This document shows positions 33,806 to 46,000 of a DNA stretch of 64,000 nucleotides, piece after piece; within the stretch, counting starts at the first letter, position 1, and each line of letters opens with the position of its first letter. The position numbers were made by a program, and so were the translations under genes. The notes under the pieces were generated by a model that saw nothing but the letters and a program-made list of their open reading frames with translations, had not been told where the DNA came from and ran no database searches. The DNA comes from Neurospora intermedia (lineage: Eukaryota; Ascomycota; Sordariomycetes; Sordariales; Sordariaceae), in assembly GCA_037102815.1 (NCBI GenBank), contig BTPP01000006.1, positions 2,046,001-2,110,000 of the forward strand, given 5' to 3'.

Positions 33806-36247
33806 ATGTTTTCCAGGGTCTCAATCATCGGCTTCCTCCAAGCACTGGCGGTCTTTAGTGCTGCCACTGCGTCTTCTTTGGTGCAGAGAGACTCATCATG
33901 CAATACTCCAGACAATCGGGCGTGCTGGACAGATGGTTTCGACATCACGACTGACTGGGAGAAGGAGGTGCCATACACCGGCCGTACTGTTCATGTAAGA
34001 CACACAACTTTACGAGAATGAAACTTGACTCCGACTAACAGATGTCAGTATACGCTTGTCCTAGAGGAGCATGACATAATTGGCCCGGATGGTGTTTTCA
34101 AGCATGACGCGATGCTGTTTAATGGTGAGCGCGAGAAAGAAACGTAGATCCAAAGTGTTGAAGCATAGGTAACTAATCTTTCTCTAGGCTCCTTCCCTGG
34201 TGAGTTCTGACATTGGTTTTTTTGATGGCGCACTAGACTACTAATCTTCCCATGCAGGTCCAACCATCACCGCAGGTGCGTTATCCTGGCATGCCCAATT
34301 CTCAAGACATTTCTCAAGATCTAAAGCTAATTAGAGCACAGATTGGGGTGACTATGTCAACGTCACTATCATCAACAAGCTTCTGTACAATGGGTACGTT
34401 TCCAGTGTTTGATTTCGAAAACGAAAACAAAGCCATTCACGAATTGGCAGTAGGAATACCTCAAGGATCTGTACTAATGGGGTATGGCATAGTACATCCA
34501 TTCACTGGCATGGCTTACAAATGGAAGACAACAACATCAATGATGGCGTTAGTGGTGTCACTGAGTGCCCGATCCCACCGAATGCAACGAAATCCTACCT
34601 GTTTCTGGCCGAACAGTACGGAACTACTTGGTACCACTCTCACTACTCATCACAATACGGCAACGGTGTTCTCGGCGCTATAGTATTCAATGGACCGGCA
34701 AGTGCCAACTATGATATTGACTTGGGCACCTTTCCCATCAATGATTGGTATTACGAGTCAGCAGACCAGATCTTGGCCCAAGTACAAGCCCCTGCAGAAC
34801 ATGGAGGGCCGACCATTCCGCCCCCTGCCGACAACATTCTCTTCAATGGTACCAATGTCAACCCGGCTGATATCACCATGGGCGAGTACGCGAGGGTGGT
34901 ATTGACTCCTGGGCTGAAGTATAGGCTTCGGTTGTTTAACCCCAGCGTGAATTATGCGTACACATTCTCTATCGTAGGACACAACTTCACCGTCATAGCC
35001 ACCGATCTCGTGCCTGTTCATACCACCGACCCAAGCACGACGGTCTCAAGCCTCTTCATCGCCGTAGGGCAGCGATTCGATATCATCATCCAGGGAAAGT
35101 CTGAGGAAGAAATTGCTAGTGACCCCGGTAACGGCAACTACTGGATTAACGCTACCCAACCCACCAGTGGATACTGTGGGAATTTCTATGGAAAGCCTGC
35201 GGCCATCTTGAGCTACGACTACCCGGACGCAACGGACGATCTTCCGATTGTTGATGGGCCGGTACCAGAAGATCTACACTGCGAGGATTCCATCGACTTT
35301 CGGCCCGTTGTGGTCCGCGACGTTCCCCCGAGCGAGTTCAGTATCTCTGAATATAACACGCTCCCGGTTCATCTCATGAACGACAAGAAACAAAGCAAAG
35401 TTTTCTGGACCATCGATGATGTCGCCATTAACGTCACTTGGGAAAAGCCTTTGCTGGAGTACATCCGAGAAGACAGCCCCTTCTGGCCTTATAGTGAGAA
35501 TGTGCTGGAAATTCCTCCCGAGAGCGAGGTGGGCCGCGCCCCCCCTTTTTTCCCCCTTTCTCTTTCAAAGCCATGATATATGAATATCATCAGAATGTTA
35601 ACCTAGGTCTAGTGGAGCTTCTGGCTCATTGAGAACAAATCCAAGATTCCTCATCCTATGCACTTACACGTAAGCAGACCCATCCCCCCTTACGATTCAT
35701 CATCTATATAGGCCTCAGGTGACCTGCTCTTCTCATCGTACCATTTATATAAGCTTGTGTATGCTTAAGAAACGACTGTGTAAAAAACAGGGCCATGACT
35801 TTGTCATCGTCGGCAGGTCGCCGGCACCCGACGGCCCAAGCATGGGCGACGCCATGATGCCGGACAGGCATTTCGACCCTGTCCTTGATACTTCCTCTCT
35901 GAACTTCACGAACCCGGCACGGCGTGATGTCACAATGTTGCCCGGTAACGGCTGGCTGATTGTGGCCTTCCAAAACAACAACCCGGGTGCTTGGCTGTTC
36001 CATTGCCACATTGCCGTAAGCAAACTTGTCCTCTACTCCCTCCTCTCCAAGTCACCTTCCTTGCTAACATAACTGTACAAATGAAAAGTGGCATGTCAGT
36101 ATGGGCTTGAGCGTGCAGTTCCTCGAAAATAAGAACGAAATCAAGGAAGTGATGGACCTGAACTTGCTCGTAGACAACTGTAACGCCTGGCAAAGCTACA
36201 TTGATACCAATCCTCCTTACCAGCCAAAGAACGATTCCGGTGTCTAA
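33806..36247 (+). CDS. Laccase (multicopper oxidase)
   Basis: Nine exons (33806-33994, 34049-34124, 34188-34199, 34258-34275, 34342-34393, 34493-35528, 35613-35669, 35791-36015, 36089-36247) give 607 residues with frame kept throughout. It oxidises phenols while reducing oxygen to water and is secreted: a signal peptide covers about residues 1-23. All four copper motifs are intact: HWHG (120-123), WYHSHYS (162-168), HPMHLHGH (475-482) and HCHIAWH (551-557), with Leu at the type 1 axial position (GLSVQF). The protein ends NDSGV, matching the DSG(L/I/V) tail that ascomycete laccases insert into the oxygen channel. Several N-glycosylation sites are present. Two microexons of 12 and 18 nt encode the SFPG-PTIT segment. 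Regulation cannot be read from the upstream region. Confidence 0.94.
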
Positions 36248-36525
36248 GGTTGTTGAAGGAACCGTAGCCTTACTCACTCTACTCCAGATGACTTGGTAGA
36301 GTAAGGAGCTTGGCAGGTGGAAAGTTGGCTAGACAACATAGGATGTAGTTGACGCGCAAGGGTATAGACCGGGCAGGATATGAAGCCGGAGACGCGACCT
36401 TTTTTTGCTTGGGTATTTCTTTGGCTGCCGTTCACTGGCAATAGAAATTGGGTATATAACAAATACTCCGTGGTACGAGAAATATACGCTCTCTCTGCCT
36501 CTTAAAAGGAACCTCCCTCAAAGCT

Positions 36526-37710
36526 TCAAGCTTTCTTGACCTCCGCCTGGAACTTGACTACCCAATCCGAGAACTCATCCTTCTCGCCATCCCATGGCTT
36601 GATCAGCAGCTCAGCCACAGCAAAGCAGTCAAAGAAACAATGATCCATCAACTTGTCGATCTCCACAGGATCCAACTCGTAAAACGCCAAAGCCAGACTA
36701 CCGAACCTCTCGGGGATCTTCTTTAGCAGACCCATGATCTCGTCCAACCGCGTCGGGAGGTCCGAACCCTCCGCCGGCGCAGTCTGCGGTAGGCTCTTGA
36801 GCCTGCGCTTCGCAACGGCCTGGTACAGCAGCGTCACCAGCCTCAACCGGCGCAAACAGCTCTCCAGCCGCTCGCGGATCTTGTCCGGATCATCGCGCGG
36901 GATGTAACTCGACGAGTTCATCAGATCGTCAAGCATAGCTTGTGTATCCGCAATCTTTGTCGCCTCCAGTGACTGTGTAACCTCCTTCACCCCCTCCTCA
37001 TCTTCTTCGTCTTCGTCGTCCTCCTCTTCATCCTCATCATCCTCATCATCACTCCCTGTCTCCTCCCCCCACTCCTTCAACTCCTCCATCACATCCTTGA
37101 CCGTATCCCTCAACTCCTCCGTCTTCTTGACCAAGTTTCCCCCAAACCCCCTCTTCGCGAACGCAACCAGCTCATCACACGCCGCCCACAGCGTTCCCGT
37201 ATTGGCAATGCTTCCCCTCCCACCCTTTGCCGGCCCATCCTTCAACGCCTTCCCATCTCCCGGTATCTTCCCCACCAACGCCCTCGTCTCCCTCAACACC
37301 CTCGAGATCCGGTACCCCAGATCCTGGCTGATCGTCTTTGTCCATTGCGAAGCAACACAGATTTGCGCGGCGCTGGCGAGTCCCGGAAGCGGGCCGGAGG
37401 TCAATTGGCGGAGGATGGAGATGATTGCTGAGGGCGTGAAGGGCTCATTGATGATGAGTAGCGAGAGCTTGGTGGCGTGCGCGCGGAGGAGGGTGGCGGA
37501 GTCGGAGGCGAGGGAGAGGGGGTTGATTTCGGGGTGGGGGTTGGAGGGCTCTTCTTCGGTGGAGGAGGGGGCAGAAGTGCGCTGGTTTTCGGCGGTGATG
37601 TTGGCGACGACGGTTTCGAGGCGGGTGATGAGGTCGAGGGTGGAGGTGATTAGGTTGTTGAGGGCGTCGAGGCCCGTGGGGTTGGTGGTGGAGGTGGTGG
37701 AGGAAGACAT
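36526..37710 (-). CDS. Cyclin-D1-binding protein 1 (GCIP)-like protein
   Basis: A single exon of 394 residues, starting at MSSSTTSTTNPTGLDALNN. The frame is open further upstream, but that part is low-complexity and overlaps the likely promoter. The all-helical organisation matches the GCIP/CCNDBP1 family. An N-terminal helical region contains LITSTLDLITRLETVV and later PLPGLASAAQICV. A conserved block has TGTLWAACDELVAFAKRGFGGNL. An acidic spacer of mostly Asp and Glu follows (about 243-265). The C-terminal helices carry ERLESCLRRLRLVTLLYQAV and EIDKLMDHCFFDC. In animals the family binds cyclin D and HLH regulators; the fungal role is unknown. It is convergent with the laccase gene and divergent from the glucosidase II beta gene. 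Confidence 0.82.
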   Translation of the reverse strand: MSSSTTSTTNPTGLDALNNLITSTLDLITRLETVVANITAENQRTSAPSSTEEEPSNPHPEINPLSLASDSATLLRAHATKLSLLIINEPFTPSAIISILRQLTSGPLPGLASAAQICVASQWTKTISQDLGYRISRVLRETRALVGKIPGDGKALKDGPAKGGRGSIANTGTLWAACDELVAFAKRGFGGNLVKKTEELRDTVKDVMEELKEWGEETGSDDEDDEDEEEDDEDEEDEEGVKEVTQSLEATKIADTQAMLDDLMNSSSYIPRDDPDKIRERLESCLRRLRLVTLLYQAVAKRRLKSLPQTAPAEGSDLPTRLDEIMGLLKKIPERFGSLALAFYELDPVEIDKLMDHCFFDCFAVAELLIKPWDGEKDEFSDWVVKFQAEVKKA

Positions 37711-38352
37711 TGTGATTATTTTCTGTATTCGTAGTATCAAGTTAAATGAGGGTCGGCTGGGATTGTGCAACCGGTTTTGCGCCTTTGTTGTTGCCGTCGT
37801 CGTCGTCGTCAATGTCCCGTCGCTGACGGTTGATGATGCTATTCGCGAAATCGCGGGGCAGCTTTGGGACTTTTTTTCTACGCTCGGTGGGGTCGTCGAA
37901 ACCTTGGACGTTCTGGGTGGGGCACTTTTGGCGCGGCTTGGCAGTGGCCCGGTGGGGGAAGGGTTTACCGCGCGTCGTCTCAAGGTTTCGGCAGCGCGCT
38001 TAACATTTGCTGCCCAGAAGAACTTGCACGTGACAAAAGGTACACCTAGCGAAGCTGACAGCTGGCAAAGCGCCGGCAGGAGTGCAAGTTGTCCTGAAAG
38101 GTACCAACCACGTTCCCCCACTCAGTTGCACTAACAATTATGTATGGGAGACCCCCACTGGGCGGACAGCTATCCGTCGAGCTACAGGGGCAGCATCCCA
38201 TGTCAACGCGGGATCTGGTGAAGCTGTACAACTGGCAATTGTCTTCGCGATTGTTCAACTTTTGGATGGTTTGATTGTTTCCTTTTCTTTCCTTCTTTCT
38301 CTCGTTTTTCTTACCAGCTGGACAGACAGTAGAGTGGCATATATACACAACA
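37711..38352. other. Divergent promoter, 0.64 kb
   Basis: This is the shared upstream region of the GCIP-like gene and the glucosidase II beta gene. A TATATA-like word at about 38339-38345 sits just before the latter's start codon. I see no other feature. Confidence 0.45.
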
Positions 38353-40347
38353 ATGAGACGGACTGCTGCTTTGGTGCTGTTGAGCACCATTGCTCCCACT
38401 GGCACTATCGCTGCTACTGAGAGCGTCCCCAGAGGAGTCGGGCCTGAATGTAAGTGGAAGCTTCCCATGTTGTTTCACGCACCTTGATGGTCTGTCCGAG
38501 ATTTCGGGTGTTGGGCTACGATGTTTACGAGTTTGTGTGGCGCCACCATCTTAACTAAGAGAACTCTCTTTGTTCATTCTTCCAATGCTTCATCCATCGA
38601 TGAATTACACCAATGACCCAAGTACAGTACCCTACGTCTCGAACCCGATAGCTAACCACCCTCAACCACCTCCTAAACAGTCGCAAAGTTCTACGCCAAC
38701 AAGGAAACCTTCACCTGCATCAGCAACCCCTCGATCGTCCTCAAGTCCTCCCAAGTCAACGACAACTCCTGCGACTGCCCCGACGGCTCCGACGAGCCGG
38801 GAACCTCAGCATGCTCGCACCTGGACCCTCTCTCGCCCGAGCAGCCTCTGCCTGGTTCCGTGACGGGTACCACCAACACCACGCGCGCCCTGCCCGGCTT
38901 CTGGTGTGAGAACAAGGGCCACATCGGTGCCTACATCCCCTTTATGTACGTCAACGACGGCGTGTGCGACCATGAACTCTGCTGCGACGGTACCGACGAG
39001 GCCCTCCACGTCGGCGGCACCAAGTGCGAGAACCGCTGCGCGTCCATTGGGAAGGAGTACCGCCGCCTCCAGGAGGAGCGTCGGCAGAGCAAGGAGCGGT
39101 CGGCCAAGCAGAGACGGACTCTCGTCAAAGAGGCGAGCGAGCTGCGTCGGCGCGTGGAGAGCAAGGTTGCTAGTCTGAAGGAGGAGATTGCCAACTTGGA
39201 GGTGCAGAAGGCGGAGTTGCAGAGAAAGTACGATGAGGTTGAGCGGGCTGAGAGAGGCAAGGTGGTCAAGGCGCCGGGCGAGGGCGGTAAGCTGGGCGTT
39301 TTGGTTGGACTGGCCAAGAAGCGCGTTGATGAGCTGAGGGATACCCTTGATAAGGTGCTGGATCAACGCGACGACTTGCAGGATCGCGTCGATCAGCTCG
39401 AGGATATCTTGAGCAAGCTCAAGGAGGAGTATAACCCCAACTTCAACGACGAGGGTGTCAAGGCTGCTGTTCAGGGCTACGAGAACTATGCTGCCGGCAA
39501 GTCTACAGAGAAGAAGTCGGAGGTTGTTGATGCCGATGTTTTGGAGGTCCTCAAGGAGGATGGTCCCGATTCGGGCATCAACTGGGCTGAGTTCCAGGAG
39601 GAGGAGAGCAGCGATGCCGATATCGGTATGTACCGTGTTCCTTCAACCCATCCCATTTTCACAGTCGATGTCTAACAAGAAGCCCTAGTCTACAACCTAG
39701 AAGCCTACCTCCCGCCCTCCGTCCGCTCCTTCATCCACTCCAAGATCTCCTCTCTCAAAGTCTGGCTGATCGAGAACGGCGTTTTAGCCGACAACCCAAC
39801 CACCGGCGGCCCTACGGAATCCAAGCTGGTCAAGGCCGCGCGCGACGCGCTGGAGGCCGCCCGCGCCGAGCACACCACCAAGACGTCGCAGCTTGCCGAC
39901 GAGGAGCGTGACCTGGCCAAGGACTACGGGCCCGACGACATCTTCCGCGCACTCAAGGGCCAGTGCGTCAGCGCCGACGTGGGCGAGTACGAGTACGAGC
40001 TGTGCTGGTTCGATCGCACGACCCAAAAGAGCAAGAAGGGCCATGGCAACACCAACATGGGCAACTTTGAGCGGATCACTACCGAAATTGCCGATGAGGA
40101 GGATCGCGTGGATGGAAAGGGCCTGGGTAAGGGGCCGAGGATGGTATTGAGGTTTGAAAATGGTCAGGGATGCTGGAACGGGCCGCAGAGACGGACAGAT
40201 GTGTGGCTGGCGTGTGCTGAGAAGGATGAGCTGTGGAGGGTTAGTGAGAGCGAGAAGTGTGTTTACAGGATGGAGGTGGGCACGCCGGCTGCTTGTGAGG
40301 ATGTGGGAGAGCCGGGGGTTGGAACCAAGGGTCATGATGAGCTTTGA
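38353..40347 (+). CDS. gtb1: Glucosidase II beta subunit (PRKCSH-like)
   Basis: Three exons (38353-38449, 38681-39625, 39689-40347) give 566 residues. The protein partners the catalytic alpha subunit of ER glucosidase II, which trims the inner glucoses of N-glycans in calnexin quality control. It has a signal peptide (about 1-21) and the conserved RGVGPEFAKFY rebuilt across intron 1. Two Cys-rich LDL-receptor-like units follow, CDCPDGSDEPGTSAC and CDHELCCDGTDEA. Next are a long coiled coil (about 140-250) and a C-terminal MRH lectin domain (GQCVSADVGEYEYELCWF through FENGQGCWNGPQRRTDVWLAC to MEVGTPAAC) with the expected Gln, Arg, Glu and Tyr sugar-binding residues. It ends in the ER-retention signal HDEL. 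Intron 1 (231 nt) is longer than its neighbours'. Confidence 0.95.
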
Positions 40348-40587
40348 GGAGGAGACGGAGGGGGAGTTGGGTATCAGGATTGTTGGCAATGTTGTACAGT
40401 TGGTGAAAATTTGGTTTGTTTGTTGTCTATATGTGTGTGTTGGTCTGTATGTATGTAGATCGTTTTGGGTCAAGCAAGCCTGCGAGGTGCTTTATACAGA
40501 ATCATACAAAATCGATTGGTATCTTTTGACTGGAGCAAGAAACGAAAACATGAACATGGCTAATCAGGGCTTGCTGTAAACGTCCCG

Positions 40588-41529
40588 TCATCGAAATCCA
40601 GCAGCTGCTAGTTTACGTCGCTTCGTGGCTTCATCTTGATCCGCTAATACCCTAGCAGTGAGCGCAGCCGTGGCGGCGTTGTTGATGCCACTCACCCGAC
40701 TAGATATACTCTCGCCAGCACTCTTCTTGGCCTTCTTAGTCTCCTTCTCCTTGTCAGCGTCACCAATGGCCTCATCAGCCGCGCGCTTGTTCTTTTTCTT
40801 GTCCTTGCTGGCGCTCTTGTCCTTTTTCAGACTGTGCGTCAGGCCTTTCGTCTTGAGATCCTCCATCCGCTTCGATAACCGTTGGACATCCGCCTTATCG
40901 GTCGGCAGAATTGGAATAACGTCCTCTGACTTGAACGGTTCGCTGCACTCTGGACACACCTCCTCTGTGATCATCTGTATCGCCATCTCGGCAAAGACGT
41001 GACCGCAAGGGACCAAATAGACGGATTTTGTGGATGGCCCCAGTTCTTTGAGCGTAACGGGACACGCAAAGATTTCCTTTTCTTTCTTGTTGCCACCCCC
41101 GGGCGGCGTGTACCGCTTGAACTTGAGCTTGACCACGTCGCGAAGGGATTTGATGCCGGTGGAGGCGAAGCTTAGCTCGGTCGCGAAGATGGCTGTTGGC
41201 GTTGCCGTCGACTCACCGTTGCCCACGTTACTGCTATTGGTGCTGGTATCAACAAGCGCGGGAGGTGTTGTGTCTTGTTTGTTTTCGGAGGAGTCACCGT
41301 TACTACCGGGCATCAGCCCCTTGAGGATGGATTCGTAATTGTAGAGACGGCCGCGCCAGTCGGACACGACGGTTTCGAGATCAATGGGCTCGGACGAGAT
41401 GGGATCGTGGGTCCAGGCGTGGTTGAGCGATTCGAAGGCGGTGGCTTTGAGCTCGCTTATTGTCGGGTTGCGCGCTGCTTCTTTGACGAGCTCGCGTCGC
41501 TTGGGGATGGAGCCTCCGTCATTACCCAT
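40588..41529 (-). CDS. rtf2: Rtf2, replication termination factor 2
   Basis: A single exon of 313 residues that opens with the family's hallmark MGNDGGSIPKRRELVK. Rtf2 stabilises replication forks stalled at barriers and in other eukaryotes interacts with splicing or the proteasome. A RING/U-box-like motif lies at about residues 150-205: FACPVTLKELG, then YLVPCGHVFAE, then EEVCPECSEPF. It keeps the Cys/His pattern typical of Rtf2, which is an incomplete RING. The Lys/Ala-rich tail (about 235-313) contains nuclear-localisation-like runs such as KDKKKNKR. It is convergent with gtb1 (240-bp gap) and divergent from tor. Confidence 0.93.
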   Translation of the reverse strand: MGNDGGSIPKRRELVKEAARNPTISELKATAFESLNHAWTHDPISSEPIDLETVVSDWRGRLYNYESILKGLMPGSNGDSSENKQDTTPPALVDTSTNSSNVGNGESTATPTAIFATELSFASTGIKSLRDVVKLKFKRYTPPGGGNKKEKEIFACPVTLKELGPSTKSVYLVPCGHVFAEMAIQMITEEVCPECSEPFKSEDVIPILPTDKADVQRLSKRMEDLKTKGLTHSLKKDKSASKDKKKNKRAADEAIGDADKEKETKKAKKSAGESISSRVSGINNAATAALTARVLADQDEATKRRKLAAAGFR

Positions 41530-43081
41530 GATGGTGATCGTGTGTAGGGGGCTGAGGGGATGGTTGTTGCTGTGGTCTTGGTTGACGGTATATATTCCGT
41601 CAAGTAATGTAACTGAATTCGATGAAGAGACGGGAGTTGGCCGGAGAGAGTGGTGTTGCCCGTTGCGTGTATAGGTGCGGCAGAGATAAGATAAGAAATG
41701 AAGAAGGGGAAGAGGTTGGTTGGTTCCTCCACTGTAAATTTAAAGTTCACGACAGGGGCGGGGACACCTTCCATCCGCAGCGGGATGAAGCGCGTCAAAG
41801 CGTACCCCTGTGCCAATAGCAGTCGTCCACTGCAACCTGTAATTGGAGCTTGCAGATGCGTGCCTTCCACTGGCTTCCAGTTGTGTGAAATTCCCGTTGC
41901 AAGCCGTTGAGGTGTTCCAGGTGACTTTGAAGCCAAAGCCTCATGAGACGAGGCTGCAGGGGCGACAAGATCCATGCCCGCCAGGTTTAGTAGCTCCACC
42001 GTATTTCCAATTCCATCCACTGCCCTGAGCCCCCCGCCGGCGACGGGGAACAACGTCGTCGACAAATTAACCAACGAACATCGGCTGCTTGGCACATTTT
42101 ACGGCCCGCCGTGTTTCATCGCTGTTGTTGTTGATGATTTAGGGATACTATACAAACCTGAAATTCCCTTCTATTCATCATTCGAGAAGCAGTGAGATTA
42201 GCGGACGCACACCCAACGCCCGCCCGCGCAAACATCGATCCCGCGGCTCGAGACCTTTCCGTCCCCCGGCCCCGGCTACCTATCCAGGGCATCCACACGG
42301 ACCCTCCCTCCCCCTCCTCTCCTCCCAATACCTATCCATTGTGGTCCTTCATCCAGTGACGCAGCGTGGAACCCCTCCTTCTCGGGCTGGCTGTCGTCCA
42401 CTCTCGAACTTCAACCCGACCGTTTCGTTTTCCCTCATCACCAACCACTCACTTCAACGGCGACCCAACAGTCAAGGACCAGGGTCTCCCCAAGTTCCAC
42501 CCTGTACCTTGACAGCCGGCGGTCTATCGGTCCATTCCCGACCTTCTCTCAACGACTAGTCTAAACTACTTTCCACTTCACTTCAGCTTGAAGCCGCGAT
42601 AGCTCCAAGCTTCTACGATACCCAGAACCACCCGCCTTACTTTTAATTTGGGCGCGCGTGGTCACAAGTTATACCGGATTTGTCTTCTATCTTCGGCCTA
42701 TTCACTTCGACTTGCTGACGGTCATTACGACTCACGAGCGTGTTACGTTGCTGGACACTACCGCACGCCCATTTGCCCGTTCCATCCAAACTATTTCAAT
42801 CGCATTTGACCCGAACATCACCTGCTCCCACATCGAATCAACCTCAAACCAACCACTGCAACCGACCTTGCGATTGCGCTCAGCTCACGACCCGCGACAT
42901 TCTTGACGACTGCGACAAGAAGGCACGGCTGTTACACACGCGCCCTTCGCCTCGGCCGGTCAACCGGCTCTTGAAGCACGTTGCCCCCGCCTACTATGGG
43001 CCAGCGACGACAGGCCTAGCTGCAGACGAGGCTGTCCGACATCTGAAAGAGATCAAGACATTATAGTCGGACAACACCAAG
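41530..43081. other. Divergent promoter and tor leader, 1.55 kb
   Basis: This lies between the rtf2 and tor start codons. The part nearest tor is pyrimidine-rich and contains several upstream ATGs, including frames at 42658-42906 and 42740-43066. If transcribed, this would be a long leader with uORFs, or one containing introns. No other gene is seen. Confidence 0.45.
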
Positions 43082-46000
43082 ATGTCGCTCACAAAGGAGC
43101 AAGCAGCGGCAACGCTGGAAACATACATTCGCGATGTGAGGAATCGCACCTCTAGCGACGACGCGCGGAAGCGCGCTGCTCGGCAGATCAGAGATTTGGT
43201 AAACGTTGCGAAGCAAGGCAAGTCCACCAATCTCGAGTTTCTCCTCAGATTCCTGTCAGATATTGGAACACATGCTAACATACAACGCTGTATAGAAATG
43301 GGCGCGGAGCAGTTTACGGCCTTTTTCAACACAGTCAACCAAAGGACCATGGCGCTTATACAAGGGACCGACACGTGTGACCGGATGGGTGGTGTTTACA
43401 TCCTCGACGCTTTAGTCGACTTCGATGGTATTGACCTAGCCCTCAAGTACAGTCGCTTCGAGCAGCACATTGGCTACATCCTCCGCAGCAAGGATGTAAC
43501 GCCAATGCAGCCCGCCGCGGTCGTCTTGGGAAAGCTCTGCAAACCTGGTGGCTCTCTGATCTCAGAGCTTGTTGATGCCGAGGTCAAGCTGGCTCTGGAA
43601 TGGCTCCAGTCAGAGCGAGTTGAAGAAAGGCGATATGCCGCCGTCCTCATTCTACGCGAGCTGGCACGCAACGCACCCACTCTCATGTACCCGTACGTTA
43701 ACTTCGTCTTTGAGCAGTCCTGGATCGGCCTCCGAGATCAGCGACTGTTGATCCGAGCCACTTCTGCCGAGACAGTCAGTGCCTGCTTCAAGATTATTAG
43801 GGAACGTGATCAGGCCATGAAGCAGGAGTGGATGGACAAGATGTTCCATGAAGCCGTCAGGGGACTCAAGACCAACACTGTCGAGTCAGTCCATGCTTCT
43901 CTCTTGGTTCTCAAGGAGCTGCTAGAGCAGGGTGGCATGTACATGCAAACCCACTACGGCGAGGCATGCGACATCGTCTTCCGTCACAAGGACGCCAAGG
44001 ACCCGGCTATTCGCAAGACGGTGGTCCTCCTCATCCCGGACTTGGCCAACTACGCACCGAACGACTTTGCATCAACATATCTGCACAAGTTTATGATTCA
44101 TCTTTCTCATATGCTTAAGAAGGAAAAGGAAAGGAACGATGCCTTTCTCGCTATCGGTAACGTTGCCAACTCAGTCAAGAGCGCCATCGCTCCCTATCTC
44201 GATGACGTTCTCATATATGTCCGAGACGGCCTAAGTATACAGTCACGGAAGCGAGGTTCGGTCGACCCCGTCTTCGATTGTATCAGCCGTTTGGCCGTGG
44301 CCGTAGGTCAGACATTGAGCAAATATATGGAGGCGCTCCTGGATCCAATCTTCGCCTGCGAGCTCACCCCGAAACTAACCCAGGCTTTGGTTGACATGGC
44401 CTTCTACATTCCCCCAGTCAAGGCTACCATCCAGGAACGGTTGCTCGATATGCTCAGCAAGGTACTGTGCGGAGAACCATTCCGACCGCTAGGAGCACCG
44501 CATCCCAACACACTCACTTCGATTCCGGCCATCCCAAAAGATCCCAAGGACCCATCAGTGCAGGAGCGAGGAAAGGCCGAGGTCAAACTAGCTTTGAACA
44601 CCCTTGGCAGCTTTGATTTTTCAGGTACGTTACTTTTCAGTTCCCTAAGAAGCTGGACTGGCCAAAGAAATTCCAATCTCGGTTCGATGCTGCCAGTCAC
44701 GAAGAAGGGCAGTCATCGGGATATTGGCTGGTCCACACTGATACCCCATCCGAGCGAGAACTGACCGTACCTGCAGGACATGTCTTGAACGAGTTCGTCC
44801 GCGACGTTGCGATCAAATACGTTGAAGATGACGATCCGGAGATCCGTGAGGCAGCTGCTCTCACCTGCTGTCAGCTTTACGTGCGCGACCCCATTGTCAA
44901 CCAGACAAGTTACCATGCCCTCCAGGTGGTCGCAGATGTTATTGAGAAGCTTTTGACAGTCGGAGTCTCGGATCCGGATCCCGGCATTAGACGCACTGTC
45001 CTGGCCGCCCTCGACGAGCGCTTCGATCAGCACCTAGCCAAGGCTGAGAATATCCGGACCTTGTTTTTCGCCCTTCACGACGAACAATTCGCCATCAGAG
45101 AAGTTGCGGTTTCGATCATCGGACGTTTGGCTCGTTACAACCCGGCATACGTCATTCCACAGTTGCGTAAGACTATTATCCAGATGCTAACGGAACTGGA
45201 ATACACGGATGTGGCCAGGAGTAAAGAGGAGAGTTCCAAGTTGCTGAGTCTGCTCACGCAGCATGCCCAGGATTTGGTCAAGCCCTACGTGAACTCCATA
45301 ACCGAGGTTCTTTTACCGAAAGCGCGTGATCCCACGCCTTCTGTGGCTGCAACGGTCCTTCAGGCGATCGGCGAGTTGTGCACGGTCGGCGGTGAATCCA
45401 TGCTTGCTTACAAGGATACGTTGATGCCCATCATCATTGACGCCCTACAGGATCAGAGTGCTCCTATCAAGCGGGAAGCTGCTCTCCACACACTCGGTCA
45501 ACTTGCTAGCAACGCTGGCTATGTCATCAAACCCTATCTCGAATATCCCCAACTTCTGGAGATTCTCCAGTCAATCATCCGCGGAGAGCCCCAGCACGGC
45601 ACATTGCGACAGGAGACGATCAAACTCATGGGCATTCTAGGCGCTCTGGACCCTTACAAACATCAGGTATAGGATACCCTGAGGTCAATTCCAGACGAAA
45701 TCAAGCACCTTCGGCATTTGACCGATCACCTACATGAAATGCTCCGGGCTAGTCCTGCAAAGGACAGTGTGGCCAGCCAAGTGGCCAATGTCGCGAGTGC
45801 GAGGAGCGGAAACCCCTCAGACAAGACCCCCGATTCCCTCAAAAACGCGTTGACTAACTTGATGCAGGTCGAAGAAAGGACTGATGACAACAAGCGAAAC
45901 AATGAAGCCGCCCAATTGACTGATGTCTCTCTGATGATGGGTGGCCTAACACCATCTAATGAAGACTACTATCCGACCGTGGTGATCAACGCACTGCTTC

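Noticed and set aside
37711-38121. 137-residue N-terminal extension of the GCIP-like protein
   Set aside because: Low-complexity Ser/Thr sequence covering the likely promoter. The family N-terminus fits the Met at 37710.
45670-45672. In-frame TAG suggesting that tor is a pseudogene or uses stop read-through
   Set aside because: A well-formed intron removes it and restores the conserved TOR sequence, and the sequence around the TAG does not match the usual read-through context.
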